Source: Actinomycetota bacterium (GTDB lineage: Bacteria; Actinomycetota; Humimicrobiia; Humimicrobiales; Humimicrobiaceae). Taken from it: DNA of 5,167 nucleotides. This document shows positions 4,521 through 5,167 of the stretch, piece by piece. Position numbers and translations under genes: made by a program. The stretch covers positions 1 to 5,167 of the forward strand of contig JACIXO010000116.1 of assembly GCA_014360385.1 (NCBI GenBank), read 5' to 3'. Under the pieces are notes generated by a model that saw nothing but the letters and a program-made list of their open reading frames with translations, did not search any database and was not told the origin of the DNA. The stretch's first letter is position 1. Each line of letters opens with the position of its first letter.

Positions 4521-5167
4521 TCAAAAAACCTTTCTATTCAAAATACTCTTAACAACCTCGGTAATTATTTTTATAAGCTCATCAACGCTTATAGTTATAC
4601 TGCCTCCATCCTGTTTAGTCAAATTGAATGCAGTAGTGGATTTACCCGAAGTCTCAAAAACTTTTGGTCTTTCTTCAGCCAGTTCCTCGCCATCCTTTAC
4701 AACTTTCCCGTTAATCCTACAACCAGGATAATTATCACCCAGCCCCCACTTTTTTCTCAACTCTATCATCCTTTTTACTTCCTCTTCGCCCAGAATATTC
4801 ACCCTCCCGAGAAGTTTTGCAACAAGCGTTATCTTAGCAAAAAGCTCCAGGCTTTCCATCCTGTAATAAGCTTTATATACATCAGGCCCAATGGAAAGAG
4901 CTCCATGATTTTCCAGAAGGAAAACATTGTGATCTTTCAAATACTTTCTTACATTTTGAGGTATTTCATAAGTAGAAGGAGTTCCATATTCAGCAAGCGG
5001 GATAGAACCAAGAGATATAATAATTTCTGGAAGTATACATTGGTCAAGAGCCAATCCAGCAACGGCAAAACCTGTGGCAAAAGGAGGATGAGCATGAACT
5101 ACAGCATTGACATCACTTCTATTCTTATAAACGTCTATATGCATTTTAACCTCTGATGAAGGCTCAA
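4521..5167 (-). CDS. Class II aldolase, L-fuculose-1-phosphate aldolase type, BMC-associated (5' end outside window)
   Basis: Probably a zinc-dependent class II aldolase (FucA/RhaD/AraD/adducin fold) that cleaves L-fuculose-1-P or a related ketose phosphate to DHAP and L-lactaldehyde, delivering aldehyde to the microcompartment. Seen: the PSSE motif with the catalytic Glu at the very edge of the window (first complete codon 5163-5165), the zinc pair HAH in VVHAHPPFATG, and the third zinc His in LLENHG. The ATG at 5142-5144 is not the start: it sits in PSSEVKMH, and the frame stays open to the window edge, so roughly the first 65-75 residues are missing. After the core ends (near KKWGLGDNYPG) comes a 40-50-residue linker and then an amphipathic helix ending ILNRKVF, read as a C-terminal encapsulation peptide that ordinary FucA lacks. 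The next gene, BMC-H1, starts 130 bp on. Fuculose versus rhamnulose specificity cannot be told from this fragment. Confidence 0.88.
   Translation of the reverse strand, partial: EPSSEVKMHIDVYKNRSDVNAVVHAHPPFATGFAVAGLALDQCILPEIIISLGSIPLAEYGTPSTYEIPQNVRKYLKDHNVFLLENHGALSIGPDVYKAYYRMESLELFAKITLVAKLLGRVNILGEEEVKRMIELRKKWGLGDNYPGCRINGKVVKDGEELAEERPKVFETSGKSTTAFNLTKQDGGSITISVDELIKIITEVVKSILNRKVF
4539..4589 (-). other. C-terminal encapsulation peptide of the aldolase
   Basis: The segment SVDELIKIITEVVKSIL, just before the last five residues, has hydrophobic residues every 3-4 positions and alternating charged residues, as expected of a short amphipathic helix. It follows a linker rich in Gly, Ser, Thr and Lys. 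In BMC enzymes such helices bind shell proteins or drive cargo aggregation. The pattern matches the N-terminal helices of the PduL and the aldehyde dehydrogenase in this window. The role is inferred from position and pattern. Confidence 0.7.

Noticed and set aside
5142..5144. ATG at 5142-5144 as the aldolase start
   Set aside because: It lies inside the conserved PSSEVKMH segment, and the frame stays open to the window edge with the catalytic PSSE before it; the true start is outside.
169..5156. Open frames on the + strand (for example 2464-2817, 4444-4731 and 4905-5156)
   Set aside because: They lie opposite clear BMC genes or in the AT-rich spacer, their translations are low-complexity and resemble no family, and none has a convincing ribosome binding site and context.

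Overview
The window is a stretch of a bacterial microcompartment (BMC) operon. All six recognisable genes lie on the minus strand, so it reads from high to low coordinates. The genes are AT-rich with frequent AGA and ATA codons, the spacers are very AT-rich, and the ribosome binding sites are strong AAGGAG/AGGAGG types. This fits a low-GC Gram-positive bacterium (Bacillota, clostridia-like), but the sequence alone does not fix the taxon.

Order of transcription: (1) a class II sugar-phosphate aldolase of the fuculose-1-phosphate type (4521-5167, 5' end outside the window); (2) a PduA-like hexameric shell protein, BMC-H1 (4115-4390); (3) a long PduL-type phosphate acyltransferase (2908-4035); (4) a CoA-acylating aldehyde dehydrogenase of the PduP/EutE type (1200-2618, GTG start); (5) a second BMC-H, nearly a copy of the first but with a Ser/Pro/Arg-rich tail (731-1105); (6) a tandem-domain BMC-T shell protein like PduT that keeps the cysteine used to hold an Fe-S cluster (36-584). 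Bases 1-35 lie beyond the last stop and hold nothing I can name.

The likely joint function is this. The aldolase cleaves fuculose-1-P (or rhamnulose-1-P) to DHAP and lactaldehyde. Lactaldehyde, or propionaldehyde made from it, is oxidised inside the shell to an acyl-CoA by the dehydrogenase. PduL then converts this to acyl-phosphate and recycles CoA. This combination is known from fucose/rhamnose-degrading BMCs: the glycyl-radical GRM5 type and the PVM type of Planctomycetes and Verrucomicrobia. No signature diol dehydratase, alcohol dehydrogenase, EutN/BMC-P or RnfC/PduS gene lies in the window, so the subtype cannot be decided here.

The most distinctive features are: the same amphipathic encapsulation-peptide pattern on all three enzymes (C-terminal on the aldolase, N-terminal on PduL and the dehydrogenase); a PduL of 375 residues with an extra ~125-residue C-terminal part; a tailed BMC-H paralogue beside an untailed one; spacers of 79-289 bp full of short perfect tandem duplications, one of which is almost C-free on the transcribed RNA; and a strong Shine-Dalgarno sequence with no usable start codon in the spacer before the BMC-T gene.
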